A stretch of DNA of 64,000 nucleotides, taken from the NCBI RefSeq assembly GCF_904846645.1, contig NZ_CAJHBO010000004.1:1-64000 (forward strand), given 5' to 3'. Positions 53,622 through 63,624 of the stretch are shown here, in pieces. The notes below the pieces were generated by a model. It was not told the origin of the DNA. It made no database searches and saw nothing but the letters and a program-made list of their open reading frames with translations. The translations under genes and the position numbers were made by a program. The stretch is from Psychrobacter sp. Pi2-1 (GTDB lineage Bacteria > Pseudomonadota > Gammaproteobacteria > Pseudomonadales > Moraxellaceae). Positions within the stretch are counted from its first letter, which is position 1, and every line of letters begins with the position of its first letter.

Positions 53622-54899
53622 TTAAGCAGTCTGCCACAAGCCTTCTACTTGGATAGCATCAGCTTTAATAGTTGGGTAATCGTTAAATGATAACTGATAG
53701 CCACCATCTGTATTAGGTATAAGCTGGCAAGTCGCTCCCAGCGGAAAGCTGTATTTTTTGCCGATATGACCAAAAGGCATACCACTATATATCAGCAATC
53801 CTGTTAATTCATGCAGCTGACGAATGACTGTGGCGACATCATAACGTTTGTCATAGCTGTCCTCGCCCGTACCAGACAATGCCCCAAATACAATCGCTTG
53901 CTGCCCTTTGAACACACCTGCGAGATATAAGTCATATAACATGCGCTCAATACGATACGCCTGCTCGCCGACATCTTCTAAAAACACAATGCCGCCATCG
54001 ATACGCGGTAAGTACTCACTACCTGCCAGCGCCGATACGACACTTAGGTTGCCACCCCAAATCGTACCAGTTAATGGTTTCGGCTCACCCTTTGTCAGTA
54101 TGACAGGTAGCTGCTGACTGGTTAATGAAGCATCTTGTATGCTGATAGTTAGATTGGGATTGGTTAGTGCTTCAACAAACTGCTGACAGCTGACTTTATC
54201 GGGCGCGGTTTTACCAAATTCGCTATAGAGCATTGGCGCGGCAAGCGAGCTCATTGACCCTTTTGCCAATAGCGCACACTGAATAGCCGTTACATCGCTA
54301 AAGCCTGCGAGTATCGTGCCACGCTCCTTCATAATCCGTCCTAGCGTCGCCCAATCCACCATAGGCAATATGCGCATGGCACCGTAACCACCGCGCACAC
54401 CTAGCAGCAGCTTTGGCGCGGCTATTGCCCCAGTGGCAAGATTTTGAAAATCGCTAGCACGCTGTGAGTCCGTTCCCGCAAAGCGTAAATACTGACGATT
54501 GGTAATAGCAGGATTCTCTACTTTAAACCCAGCGCAAGCCACACGATCTAATGCCAATTGATTACGCTCATCACTACCACCAACGTTAGAGCTAGCAAAA
54601 AGTCGCGTCTCAATCATAGCCGTGATACAACCTGTCTGCGTCAATAATTCCTGTGACGTTTGTGATGATGAGCTATCATCCAATAACGAAGTTGGCAGAT
54701 CATCCTTGGTCAGCTGCGTACTATGACCAGACTCGATAGGACTGGCTGCCAGCGCTTGAGACATACCTTGGCTCGCTAGTACTGCTGTGCCTGCACTCAC
54801 ACCGATTCGACGTAGAAACTGCCGACGGTTTAGCCCAGATGTTGTTTCAGTTGCACGATTATTTTTATCATCTTTCCATGACTGACGCTTAATCCCCAT
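53622..54899 (-). CDS. Tat-exported LD-carboxypeptidase (peptidase S66 family)
   Basis: The 425-residue protein has a twin-arginine signal at the N-terminus, NRRQFLRRIGVSAGTAVLASQG, at residues 24-45. The S66 peptidase domain follows: LLGVRGGYGAMRILPMVDW near 165, the GFSDVTAIQ block near 195, FLEDVGEQAYRIERML near 310 with the catalytic Glu, and GMPFGHIG near 375 with His. It trims D-Ala from murein tetrapeptides. The classical LdcA is cytoplasmic and about 300 residues; this one is longer, because of its leader and a low-complexity spacer (SLLDDSSSSQTSQ). Export suggests a periplasmic role. Confidence 0.82.
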   Translation of the reverse strand: MGIKRQSWKDDKNNRATETTSGLNRRQFLRRIGVSAGTAVLASQGMSQALAASPIESGHSTQLTKDDLPTSLLDDSSSSQTSQELLTQTGCITAMIETRLFASSNVGGSDERNQLALDRVACAGFKVENPAITNRQYLRFAGTDSQRASDFQNLATGAIAAPKLLLGVRGGYGAMRILPMVDWATLGRIMKERGTILAGFSDVTAIQCALLAKGSMSSLAAPMLYSEFGKTAPDKVSCQQFVEALTNPNLTISIQDASLTSQQLPVILTKGEPKPLTGTIWGGNLSVVSALAGSEYLPRIDGGIVFLEDVGEQAYRIERMLYDLYLAGVFKGQQAIVFGALSGTGEDSYDKRYDVATVIRQLHELTGLLIYSGMPFGHIGKKYSFPLGATCQLIPNTDGGYQLSFNDYPTIKADAIQVEGLWQTA

Positions 54900-55098
54900 A
54901 TCTTACTGCTACCTTATCGCTTTTATTTTTATGATTTTTTTAAACCTTATGACAGCATATTGTAGACGCTTTTCTGACATTGATGGTTGCCTGATCTTTA
55001 CCGATATTTACTTTTTCGCTACTGAGACACACAATATAGGTCGACTAGATTTGTTACTGTAAATACAAATTCATCGCAAAAAACAAAGGGTAATAATT

Positions 55099-55578
55099 AT
55101 GTTTAATAAAAAAACCGATAAAAACAAGTCACTTGATTCTAATTTGGAATACTTGCTGGGCAAAGAAGACAAGCTGAAAGAAAAGTTAGAGGACAACGGC
55201 TACCTTGAGCCGTTTAGTGATGATTTAATGCTATTTATGAGTCTTGTCAAAGACTATTACAAAGGTGACTACCGTAAAATTCCTTTTAAGACAATCTCAG
55301 CTGGCGTTATTGGTACGCTCTATGTGCTAAATCCAATTGACCTCATTCCTGATTCTATTCCGTTTATCGGCCATATCGATGATGCGTTAGTACTTAAATT
55401 TTGTTTAAAGCAGGCCCGAAAAGATCTGCAAAAATATAAAGAATGGAAGCAGGAACAATCAGCTACTAAGGATAAATTAGAAGATAAGAACGACACGGAT
55501 AAGACTGATAACGATAAAACTAGTAGTGATCAGAAAGACAGCGACGAGACTGGTACGAATCTGAAGAAAGCCTCATAA
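55099..55578 (+). CDS. DUF1232 (YkvA-like) protein
   Basis: This 159-residue protein has the DUF1232 core IGTLYVLNPIDLIPDSIPFIGHIDDALVL at about residues 68-97, a short membrane-associated hydrophobic hairpin typical of the YkvA family. The N-terminus is Lys-rich and the C-terminal 40 residues are hydrophilic and disorder-like (repeated Asp, Lys, Thr, Ser). Function of the family is unknown. It shares a bidirectional terminator with the convergent gene at 55687. Confidence 0.82.
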   Translation: MFNKKTDKNKSLDSNLEYLLGKEDKLKEKLEDNGYLEPFSDDLMLFMSLVKDYYKGDYRKIPFKTISAGVIGTLYVLNPIDLIPDSIPFIGHIDDALVLKFCLKQARKDLQKYKEWKQEQSATKDKLEDKNDTDKTDNDKTSSDQKDSDETGTNLKKAS

Positions 55579-55616
55579 ATATTAATACTTTCAGCGATTA
55601 AAAACTGCACTATCGA

Positions 55617-55657
55617 AAAAGCCACAACCGCGAATTAATATTTCGGTCGTGGCTTTT
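55617..55657. terminator. Bidirectional terminator between convergent genes
   Basis: AAAAGCCACAACCG pairs with CGGTCGTGGCTTTT (one mismatch) across a 13-base loop. A and T tracts flank both sides. It serves the plus-strand DUF1232 gene and the minus-strand gene ending at 55687. Confidence 0.8.
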
Positions 55658-55686
55658 GTTATTTTTGACTTATTCAATACTATATT

Positions 55687-55992
55687 TTAATCAGGCACTT
55701 CATAATTGGCTTTTTCTGGGTTAAGACCAAACGAGTAAACGAATGTCGCAACGAGGCTGTTGACAATAATGAAAGGTAAATCAATCGCAGCATGACCAAG
55801 TGCATAGCGACCAAGCAGCCAAGAGACGATCAACATGATAATAAAGAATGCACCCAAATATGCCAAAATCGCAGGATGTTTCAAATTATAAGGCTGCTCA
55901 GGCGTCGGTTGTTTGTCTAATACATACGTTCTTACCGCCCAACCAGCTGCATAAGAGAGTCCACCTAACACCACGTAACTAAAAAAATTCAT
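55687..55992 (-). CDS. Small membrane protein of unknown function
   Basis: The 101-residue protein has a hydrophobic N-terminal segment (FSYVVLGGLSYAAGWAV), a central membrane segment (AYLGAFFIIMLIVSWLL) and a third (LPFIIVNSLVATFVYSFG). Three membrane passes are likely. The polar loop at residues 25-42 carries DKQPTPEQPYNLKHP. I do not recognise a family. It converges with the DUF1232 gene. Confidence 0.7.
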   Translation of the reverse strand: MNFFSYVVLGGLSYAAGWAVRTYVLDKQPTPEQPYNLKHPAILAYLGAFFIIMLIVSWLLGRYALGHAAIDLPFIIVNSLVATFVYSFGLNPEKANYEVPD

Positions 55993-56108
55993 ATTGCTTA
56001 ACTCTAATGGTATGACTGTTTATAACAAAATACTGTCTATGCAAATATCATCCACCAACAATGATATTTATAGTCGATACTTATCCAAGTACTATCGTTA
56101 ATGCTTAT

Positions 56109-56654
56109 TTAAATACTATCATCAACATTATCGATAACAAGATTGGCATGTGGATTGGCTAAAATATCGGTATTCACCTCATCGCACTCTACACGGTAGA
56201 TCGTGTTGGCGCCTCGATAAATGTACGACAAGTACTCACTGTCTAAGAGCGGATCAATATTTGCGTAAGCTGGTTTGACATGAGCCAGTACAAGCACTCG
56301 ATCAGGACGACCAATGACTGCATCGACATTGTCTGGATCGATAGAGAAAAACTGCGGTATATCGCTATTTTCAATCACTTCTAACGGCTCTGGAGTATCC
56401 CAGACGCGCTTAGCAGTGACGGGCTCTTTCATCTGCATCACCCAAGTGTCATCTTGCTGGCTGACCTTTATCTGAGCAGGCTCATCTTGACTCACCGTAT
56501 AACAACCTTCAAAGACAGAAAGATCTGCCGCAACTTCGGTATCTGCTTGAAGGCTAGTATCACTACAAGCGCTCAGAAAAATCGCGCTGCTAGTAGTTAC
56601 ACTGAGCATCAGATACGTCAGTCTCTTATTAAATAAATTCGAGCGTAAGGACAT
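56109..56654 (-). CDS. Putative lipoprotein
   Basis: The 181-residue protein has a type II signal peptide with the lipobox LSAC near residue 30, so it is likely a lipoprotein. The mature part has a VFEGCYTVSQDEPAQIKVSQ opening, compatible with a small beta-rich domain, and no catalytic motif. The start at 56654 (MSLRSNLFNK) gives a good signal peptide with a positively charged n-region. A frame extending to 56672 adds six residues. The spacer 56655-57004 upstream is about 350 bases. It contains the promoter and no other feature that I can support. Confidence 0.72.
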   Translation of the reverse strand: MSLRSNLFNKRLTYLMLSVTTSSAIFLSACSDTSLQADTEVAADLSVFEGCYTVSQDEPAQIKVSQQDDTWVMQMKEPVTAKRVWDTPEPLEVIENSDIPQFFSIDPDNVDAVIGRPDRVLVLAHVKPAYANIDPLLDSEYLSYIYRGANTIYRVECDEVNTDILANPHANLVIDNVDDSI

Positions 56655-57004
56655 AATGGGGTTATCCTGCAATCATGCATTAAAAACTTTTATTAAGTGT
56701 ACTATTATCAAAATGTCACTAGATAGCTGTATAAGAAAAATGCGCTTAGGCATCTTGGTAGCAAAGACAGCTCAGTCATTAAAAACCAGTGGCTTTCAGT
56801 GAGCTTCGCTATTTTAACAGAAAACTAGGACGTTACTATTATGTTATAAGTTACCGTAACGGTTTTCTGACTTTGTGCGTCACGACTGCCCATATTTATG
56901 ATAGATTTGCTATACTCACAACGTCATCATCATCGTTCGAATAACGTAAACGAGATGCTCTAGTACTACCCTATGCTTACCACTTATCAGGTCCATACTC
57001 TTTT

Positions 57005-58663
57005 ATGTCAGACAACCGTAATTCAATGCCAAACACTCATAAAGACAACGCGATTGATCCATTGGCTGCTAAAACAAACACCACTGTGGCCTATACTGAT
57101 GGTGCTTGCAAAGGCAATCCTGGCGCTGGCGGCTGGGGCGCACATCTTATATTTAGTGATGGCAGCACACAAGATTTATACGGCGGCGACAAAGAAACCA
57201 CCAATAACCGTATGGAACTAATGGGTGCGATACAAGCCCTGACGCATAGCCCGCATGAGCATACTCTTGAGATTTGGACTGACTCCAGTTATGTCAAAAA
57301 AGGCATAACTGAATGGATTGAAGGTTGGAAGAAAAAGGGCTGGAAAACTGCCAGTAAAAAGCCCGTCGCCAATCAAGACCTATGGCAACAATTGGATAAG
57401 CTCTGCCAACAGCGTGATGTTAGCTGGCATTGGGTCAAGGGTCACGCTGGACATGCTGGTAACGAAAAAGCAGATGAGCTGGCAAACTTAGGTGTCACCT
57501 CAAACAGCGGCCATTCAGCTATAGTCAGTAAAGCAGATACGGCTAAAAAAAAAGACCACATAGCGACTGATATTAATCCTAACATTGTTACTAATACTGA
57601 CACTAACATTGATACTTCGCAAAAATCATCTAGCGCTGACTGGCTAAGTTTCGATCCATTGGGTCTAGATATGATGGACGATGAGTTTGATGAAGAGCTC
57701 TTAGAACCTGAGCCGCTAAGAGAAGATAGTCAGCGTGCTGCTAACACCCTTAAAATAAATAAAGACATTGCTGTAGAATCTAACAGCCATCAAGACAATA
57801 CATCCAACCCGACGAGTACCAAAGCTATGCCAGATATTCAAACGCACCTAGATGATACCGTCGACAATGATATGTTGCCAAGTGTAGAATCTGACGCCCC
57901 TAAGTTCGATGGGGATACTAGCCGTGCCAACCCACATTTTAAGCCGCTACTACCAAAGCCGATACATCGTCATGAAGCAGATCGCCAGCTTATCATGGAT
58001 ACAGAAACCACAGGGCTTGATGCACTAAAAGGCGACCGTATTATCGAGGTCGGTATTGTGGAGCTGGTCGGACGTAAGTTTACTGGTGAAAAGCTGCACG
58101 TTTATATCAATCCGCAGCGCGGTATGGATGATGAAGTCATTCGTATTCATGGTATCTCTGAAGCATTTTTGACTGACAAGCCGACCTTTGATCAAGTGGC
58201 TCAGTCTTTGTATGACTTTATGGACGGCGCTGAGATTATCGCTCATAACGCTACTTTTGATATGAACTTCTTAAATATGGAGTTTGCAAAAGTTGGTCTG
58301 AATGACTTTGCCAATCGAGTGCAAGTAACCGATTCACTGGCGATGGCCAAGCAGCAATACCCTGGGCAAAAAAACACGTTAGATGCCCTCGTGCGTCGCC
58401 TAGATGTTGGTAAGCAAGACCGTACTTTTCACGGGGCATTACTTGACTCAGAGATTTTAGCCGAAGTTTATTTGGCGATGACTGGTGGACAGGTCACGCT
58501 TGCCATCGAAGAGGATACAGATACCGATGGCGGACAAACTGCTCATGCAAGTTTCGCCAATTTAGCGAATTTATTACTGGCTTCAACATCGAATGAAACT
58601 GCTGACCAAAGCTGGTATGCCGCTTTGGCAGACGATTATCCTGCCCTAAAAGCTAGCATGTAA
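57005..58663 (+). CDS. rnhA-dnaQ: Fused ribonuclease HI and DNA polymerase III epsilon subunit (RnhA-DnaQ)
   Basis: The 552-residue protein joins two enzymes. Residues about 25-170 are RNase [42 protein letters not shown] and [15 protein letters not shown] hold the Asp, Glu, Asp, His and Asp of the active site. A 150-residue acidic, low-complexity linker follows. Residues about 325-495 are the 3'-5' proofreading exonuclease: MDTETTGL (ExoI), [10 protein letters not shown] (ExoII) and [14 protein letters not shown] (ExoIIIe). The first removes RNA from RNA-DNA hybrids, the second proofreads for the replicase. The reading frame is unbroken. Similar fusions occur in Moraxellaceae. Confidence 0.93.
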   Translation: MSDNRNSMPNTHKDNAIDPLAAKTNTTVAYTDGACKGNPGAGGWGAHLIFSDGSTQDLYGGDKETTNNRMELMGAIQALTHSPHEHTLEIWTDSSYVKKGITEWIEGWKKKGWKTASKKPVANQDLWQQLDKLCQQRDVSWHWVKGHAGHAGNEKADELANLGVTSNSGHSAIVSKADTAKKKDHIATDINPNIVTNTDTNIDTSQKSSSADWLSFDPLGLDMMDDEFDEELLEPEPLREDSQRAANTLKINKDIAVESNSHQDNTSNPTSTKAMPDIQTHLDDTVDNDMLPSVESDAPKFDGDTSRANPHFKPLLPKPIHRHEADRQLIMDTETTGLDALKGDRIIEVGIVELVGRKFTGEKLHVYINPQRGMDDEVIRIHGISEAFLTDKPTFDQVAQSLYDFMDGAEIIAHNATFDMNFLNMEFAKVGLNDFANRVQVTDSLAMAKQQYPGQKNTLDALVRRLDVGKQDRTFHGALLDSEILAEVYLAMTGGQVTLAIEEDTDTDGGQTAHASFANLANLLLASTSNETADQSWYAALADDYPALKASM

Positions 58664-58810
58664 TTGTCGTTCGAATTTTTATTGAACCGACATTTGTATA
58701 ATTTAGTCTTGATTATTATGATAGAAAGCGTTAAAACATCACTAGCTAATACTTTCTAAATCAAATTTATCATATTGCTATTCTCATCAGTACATTATGG
58801 AAAAATACTT

Positions 58811-60493
58811 ATGGACCAGTCTGCGCAAATGAAGCTAACCGCCCCAACGCTTAGTGTTACTGATTTTAACCTACCGTCACTCCATTTACTGCATGATGAG
58901 GTTATAGCAACGCTTAAAGATACTGAAATTCATCTAGGTGAGTTCAATGATGATAGTAGTCAGGCGCCTTTGTTGTCAGACTCTATCGAAGTATTAAAGC
59001 AGCTGTCTTGTATTTTCAAACTGATTTCTTTGGTCGGTGCAGAAGCATTGAATGATGCCATTGTTGGTGGTTTACAGAGACTTTATGACAATGGTGATAA
59101 TAACGATACTGATTTGATCATGGATCTATCAGAAGCCATCATGACCTTGGATCGTTATGTTGAGTTTGTCCTCTTGACTGAATCGGTAGAGCCTACTCTA
59201 CTGATACCTGTAATCAACAAGCTTAATGCGCATAGTCAAGAAGCTCCTATTACGGCAGACTATTTCTCTGCATTTGGTAGCAGTAGTGTCATCATCGCCA
59301 ACCCTGAACAAAACTTTGAATCTCTAAGCACGCTTAATCTAGACACAGAGCTGCTGACCAACGCGTATCGTAGTGGCCTTAGCATTGCACTACTCAATCA
59401 AGATGGCAAAATTGACTCAGCAGATCAGCAAAAGCTGGATGCTATGAGTGCAGCTTGTGCATTAATTGCCTCAAATACTGATAGCTTATTTTGGCAAGCG
59501 GCGACTGCTGCTGTGACTGATATCGCAGCAGTATTACCATTAAACCTAAGTCAAAAACACACACTTATTTATTTAGAGCAGCAATTTCAAAGCTATTTGC
59601 CAGTAATGGATATTCGTTTTGCAGATTTAGTGAGCTTTGCCTGTCAACGTGATAACGAGCAAGCGCAGCAATTACGTGAACAGTATGCAAGCAATCATTT
59701 AGAAGGTGCTCAGTTAGAACAAATGAAGCGCTTTTTATTCGGTCCTAACCGCGAACTTACTGATACGTTAAACACAATTATTCAAAATCAGATCAATAAC
59801 ATTAAAGAACACGTCGATAGTTATGCACGTGGCGATTCAATCAACCCTGTTGACATGCAGACAGCGCAGATTATTAAAGAGCTGACTGAACTGAGTTCGG
59901 CATTGCGTCTGTTAGGCCTGTCCAACGCAGCCAATAGTCTTAGCGAAGCAGCAGAAGCTGTGAGCCATTGGCAAGCGCCTTCTCCTGAAGATTTTGATCA
60001 TTTGCTACTAGCATTAATGCATGCAGAGAACGCCACCATTGCTATGGCAGAGATGCATACACCAGGGGCAATCTATCTGCCACTGAATAACCCGCATATC
60101 TCATTGCATCAGCTTAATACGGCCAATGATACCTTGATACAAGAAAGCCGAACTGCGATTGCTAGTGCTGAGCAAGCCATCAATGATTATTTGGCGGAGC
60201 CTGAGCGCGACATGCTCAACATCCAAAATATTCCTGGGATGATGCGTCAAGTAGCAGGCGCAGTACGTTTCTTACAGTTGGCCACACCTGCCAGCATGCT
60301 GAGTCAGCTAGCCAACTATATCGAACAACGTATTGATGGCGGACGACGTATCGAAGACAGTACGTTAGCCTGTATCGCTGATGTTATCATGGCGGTTGAT
60401 CATCACTTAGATGGTTTTGAGAATAATCGCCCTGTCAGCAAACAAGCGCTTGATGTGGGGCAGCAAAGCTTAAGCCACCTACTTGCTGCTTAA
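58811..60493 (+). CDS. FimL/ChpA N-terminal-like protein
   Basis: The 560-residue protein is largely alpha-helical by composition, with no catalytic residues recognised, no signal peptide and no membrane segment. Helical blocks such as ESIEVLKQL-type segments and repeated Ala/Leu-rich helices resemble FimL and the N-terminal part of ChpA, degenerate Hpt-like proteins involved in type IV pilus control and cAMP signalling. The length matches FimL. The assignment is by general resemblance, so it is moderate. The start at 58811 has GGA about ten bases upstream. The next gene, nudC, is separated by about 270 bases with a hairpin (60504-60538). Confidence 0.5.
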   Translation: MDQSAQMKLTAPTLSVTDFNLPSLHLLHDEVIATLKDTEIHLGEFNDDSSQAPLLSDSIEVLKQLSCIFKLISLVGAEALNDAIVGGLQRLYDNGDNNDTDLIMDLSEAIMTLDRYVEFVLLTESVEPTLLIPVINKLNAHSQEAPITADYFSAFGSSSVIIANPEQNFESLSTLNLDTELLTNAYRSGLSIALLNQDGKIDSADQQKLDAMSAACALIASNTDSLFWQAATAAVTDIAAVLPLNLSQKHTLIYLEQQFQSYLPVMDIRFADLVSFACQRDNEQAQQLREQYASNHLEGAQLEQMKRFLFGPNRELTDTLNTIIQNQINNIKEHVDSYARGDSINPVDMQTAQIIKELTELSSALRLLGLSNAANSLSEAAEAVSHWQAPSPEDFDHLLLALMHAENATIAMAEMHTPGAIYLPLNNPHISLHQLNTANDTLIQESRTAIASAEQAINDYLAEPERDMLNIQNIPGMMRQVAGAVRFLQLATPASMLSQLANYIEQRIDGGRRIEDSTLACIADVIMAVDHHLDGFENNRPVSKQALDVGQQSLSHLLAA

Positions 60494-60760
60494 CTTTTCT
60501 TATTGTCATGGCATGGTTATTATCTCTTAGCCATGACATCTCATTTACGTATAGATAATTCAAGATAATGTAGGTACGAGTCAGGCACGTGAAAGCGCTA
60601 TATTCATTAGGTTAAACTAGCCTAGTCATTAGGCTGAACCAACCTGACAATATATATGGATATCTGGGTATCTGGTTTACATAGAATTGATGATATTTTA
60701 CTCTTAATAAGTCTGTGTCTACGTCGATGCGGACTTACTTTATAATGTTTGGAATTTTAT

Positions 60761-61705
60761 ATGGCCCATGCTTTTGTATTAAGTGATGACAGTATCTTAT
60801 GCCGTCAAATGCCAGATGGTTGGTGGCCTTTGCAAGTTCAGCTATCGTCTGATAGTAATGACTCAAATGAGCAAGCTTATCAAGTCGGTCATGTAACGCT
60901 GCACGAGAGCCTAGCACCAAATCATTGGTTATCAGACAACAACAATAGCGCTGGCAACCATGCAAAGGGTACGGTTGACGCCAATATGGCTCATAGCTTT
61001 ACCGCTCAAGCGACGAGCGCCATGACTTATGACTATGCAGTTGCTCATAACGTGACGCTACCAATTATTGCTGAAAGCAGTGGTAACACCTTTGTTCCTT
61101 ATCGAAAACTAATGACTCATTTGCCAGTCGCTTTATCAGATCAGATTAGCCAGGCAATACAACTATTAAGCTGGCAAGCAGATACGCAGTTTTGTAGTCG
61201 CTGTGCTAGCCCTACCGTGCATGCTGACCAAGGCGAACGTGCCATGGTTTGTCCAATATGTCGATTGCGCCAATACCCTCGCGTACAACCGTGCGTCATT
61301 ACTGCTATTACTCGTCCAAATCCAGCGACAGGTGAGATGCAAATTTTACTGGCTCATCATCATCGTCATGGACAGCAAAACCTGCCGCCAATGTATGGTT
61401 TGATCGCAGGGTTTGTAGAAGTTGGAGAGAGTCTGGAGCATGCCGTAGTACGTGAAGTCGCAGAAGAGGTCAATATCAGAGTATCAGATATCCGCTATGT
61501 GAGCAGTCAGCCATGGCCATTCCCCTCTAATTTGATGCTTGGTTTTCGTGCATCGTATGCCAATGGCGATATTATCTTGCAAGAAGATGAGCTAGCACAT
61601 GCTGATTTCTTTGATCTCTCAAACCTACCCAGAATTCCACCAAAGGGTAGTATCGCTCGCGATTTGATTGATCAAGTGGCTAAAGAACAAAATATAGATT
61701 TATAA
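60761..61705 (+). CDS. nudC: NADH pyrophosphatase NudC (NAD-capped RNA decapping)
   Basis: The 314-residue Nudix hydrolase has two CxxC zinc motifs (CSRC and CPIC) near residues 148-170, the Nudix box GFVEVGESLEHAVVREVAEE near 220, and the SQPWPFPSNLMLGF sequence typical of NudC, near 250. It cleaves NADH and removes NAD caps from RNA. The start at 60761 is preferred: GGA lies seven bases upstream, whereas the frame to 60749 uses TTG. Confidence 0.93.
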   Translation: MAHAFVLSDDSILCRQMPDGWWPLQVQLSSDSNDSNEQAYQVGHVTLHESLAPNHWLSDNNNSAGNHAKGTVDANMAHSFTAQATSAMTYDYAVAHNVTLPIIAESSGNTFVPYRKLMTHLPVALSDQISQAIQLLSWQADTQFCSRCASPTVHADQGERAMVCPICRLRQYPRVQPCVITAITRPNPATGEMQILLAHHHRHGQQNLPPMYGLIAGFVEVGESLEHAVVREVAEEVNIRVSDIRYVSSQPWPFPSNLMLGFRASYANGDIILQEDELAHADFFDLSNLPRIPPKGSIARDLIDQVAKEQNIDL

Positions 61706-61962
61706 TCAGTACTTATCTATAAACACCACATTTCGCTATAGTATTGTATTTTCAATCTCATCTCTTTAAAATCGCTGCTCCTGTGATAAGCGTTTTACTT
61801 TAAATCTTATTTTTTAATAAGTAACACGCTAACCTGAGCAGTAAGACGCTGACAGAGCAGATGCTCTTATAGATACTGTTTTACAAAGACCGCTTTCTCA
61901 ACCTTTTATCTCTATTTATACTAATACCAATTCTTACGACTGGTATTAAGGTCCTTAATTAA

Positions 61963-62808
61963 ATGCAAAGTAGCACCAATATACGCTTAGTCAATCTACC
62001 TATCTTATTCGATGCATTACACATTGATACCTTGTCCGCTGACATACAGGCAAAAATTGCACGTGTGGATGCGTGTCTGCCACAGACGCAGTGCGGTCTA
62101 TGTGAGCATCCAGATGGTTGCCTGCCATATGCCGCTGCAATTGTATTAGATGGCGAGCCGTATAATAAATGTGTGCCTGGTGGTCAGCCAGTCACCAATG
62201 CGATTGCTCAGACTCTCGATATAGATACTTCTAACACTACGCTGACGGCAGTGCCTTCACAGTGGCCAATAGATGCCACCTCTGAACGTCCGACTGAGGT
62301 TCATGCGGTTATCCGTGAAGATGACTGTATCGGCTGTACCAAATGCATTCCTGCTTGTCCAGTCGATGCTATCGTTGGTACTGGCAAGCATATGCATACG
62401 ATTTTTACAGATTTGTGCACGGGCTGTGAGCTATGTATCGCGCCCTGCCCTGTTGATTGCATCGACTTAGTTACGATTGAGCGGGAAATATCTGAGCCTG
62501 AGCGAATAGCAGAGCAAGAGGATTTAAGACAACGCTACCACACTCATTTGAAACGTGTGACAGAACAGCTTGCTGATACGAGCAATAGTAGACCTGTCGT
62601 TAGTATGGTAGAGGCTAAGCTCAATAACGCAGCAAGCCAGTCTCTAAACATCAGTGAGTCGCAAGCGAAAAATACCATTGCGGCTGCCAAGCTCCGTACC
62701 AAAATCAAAAAACTGGAAAAGCAACTGAGTGTGCGTGCAAACGATAAGAAACAAGTAGAGCTCGAATCTTTACAAGCCGAGCTTGAGTCATTGCAAGTAG
62801 CGCTATAA
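61963..62808 (+). CDS. rnfB: RnfB-like iron-sulfur protein
   Basis: The 281-residue protein has an Fe-S domain with TQCGLCEHPDGCLPYA and a further Cys in YNKCVPGG (residues about 45-75), then two 4Fe-4S ferredoxin motifs, CIGCTKCIPACP and CTGCELCIAPCP, near 125-165. The plan is that of RnfB (RsxB), the electron entry subunit of the Rnf complex. It lacks the usual N-terminal membrane segment, so it is probably soluble or peripheral. About 115 C-terminal residues form a charged helical extension. No rnfA, C, D, G or E lies in the window, yet nth follows, as in the E. coli rsx-nth operon. Confidence 0.85.
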   Translation: MQSSTNIRLVNLPILFDALHIDTLSADIQAKIARVDACLPQTQCGLCEHPDGCLPYAAAIVLDGEPYNKCVPGGQPVTNAIAQTLDIDTSNTTLTAVPSQWPIDATSERPTEVHAVIREDDCIGCTKCIPACPVDAIVGTGKHMHTIFTDLCTGCELCIAPCPVDCIDLVTIEREISEPERIAEQEDLRQRYHTHLKRVTEQLADTSNSRPVVSMVEAKLNNAASQSLNISESQAKNTIAAAKLRTKIKKLEKQLSVRANDKKQVELESLQAELESLQVAL

Positions 62809-62928
62809 CGGTAATAGCTGATTACGCAATTAATGCGTTAATAAATTGATACTTTAATCATTAACATGAATGCTAACGCTAGCATATAATTTGGCACAAT
62901 CATTCATCAAAATAATAGTCAAAATGCC

Positions 62929-63624
62929 ATGAGTAAAACGGTCAAACATAAAACAGCTGACACACCGCCCTCTAGACGAATGCCCAATCGTGACGTGCGT
63001 CCATTCTTTGAAAAGCTAGCAGCGACTATTGATGAGCCTGTCACCGAACTTAATTATGATAGTAATTTTGAGTTACTTATCGCGGTAATTTTGTCCGCAC
63101 AAGCGACTGATATCAGTGTCAATATTGCCACCAAGCAATTGTACCCTGTGGCCAATACGCCTGAGGCGATACTAGCATTAGGCGAAGACGGTCTCAAATC
63201 CTATATCAAAAACATTGGTCTATATAATGCCAAAGCAAAAAACGTCATAAAAACTTGCCGTGATTTGATTGAGAAATTTGATAGCACTGTTCCTGATAAC
63301 CGCAAAGATTTAGAGTCACTGGCAGGTGTCGGCCGAAAAACTGCCAATGTCGTGTTGAATACGGCCTTTGGCCAGCCGACCATGGCCGTTGATACGCATA
63401 TCTTTCGGGTGGGCAATCGTACTGGGCTTGCTACTGGCAAAACCGTACTCATTGTCGAAAAAAAGCTGGTCGAGCGCATCCCAGAAGACTTCATCGTAGA
63501 CGCTCATCATTATCTTATCTTACACGGCCGCTATACTTGTCAGGCACGTACACCCAAATGCGGCGCTTGCCCTGTCTATGAAGAATGCATGTTCAAAGAT
63601 AAAGCTGCATTTTTAGAGTTGTAA
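62929..63624 (+). CDS. nth: Endonuclease III
   Basis: The 231-residue base-excision repair enzyme removes oxidised pyrimidines and nicks the abasic site. The helix-hairpin-helix LESLAGVGRKTANVVLNTAF includes the catalytic Lys near residue 140, and AVDTHIFRVGNRTG the catalytic Asp near 158. The C-terminal [4Fe-4S] cluster ligands fit C-x6-C-x2-C-x5-C (CQARTPKCGACPVYEEC). The ATG at 62929 gives 231 residues, about 20 more than the E. coli enzyme, because of a polar N-terminal extension. Confidence 0.95.
   Translation: MSKTVKHKTADTPPSRRMPNRDVRPFFEKLAATIDEPVTELNYDSNFELLIAVILSAQATDISVNIATKQLYPVANTPEAILALGEDGLKSYIKNIGLYNAKAKNVIKTCRDLIEKFDSTVPDNRKDLESLAGVGRKTANVVLNTAFGQPTMAVDTHIFRVGNRTGLATGKTVLIVEKKLVERIPEDFIVDAHHYLILHGRYTCQARTPKCGACPVYEECMFKDKAAFLEL

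Noticed and set aside
58679..58710. Third copy of the TATAGTCA element
   Set aside because: Only a short TTATTGAACCGAC similarity to the right end is present; the rest of the element is missing.
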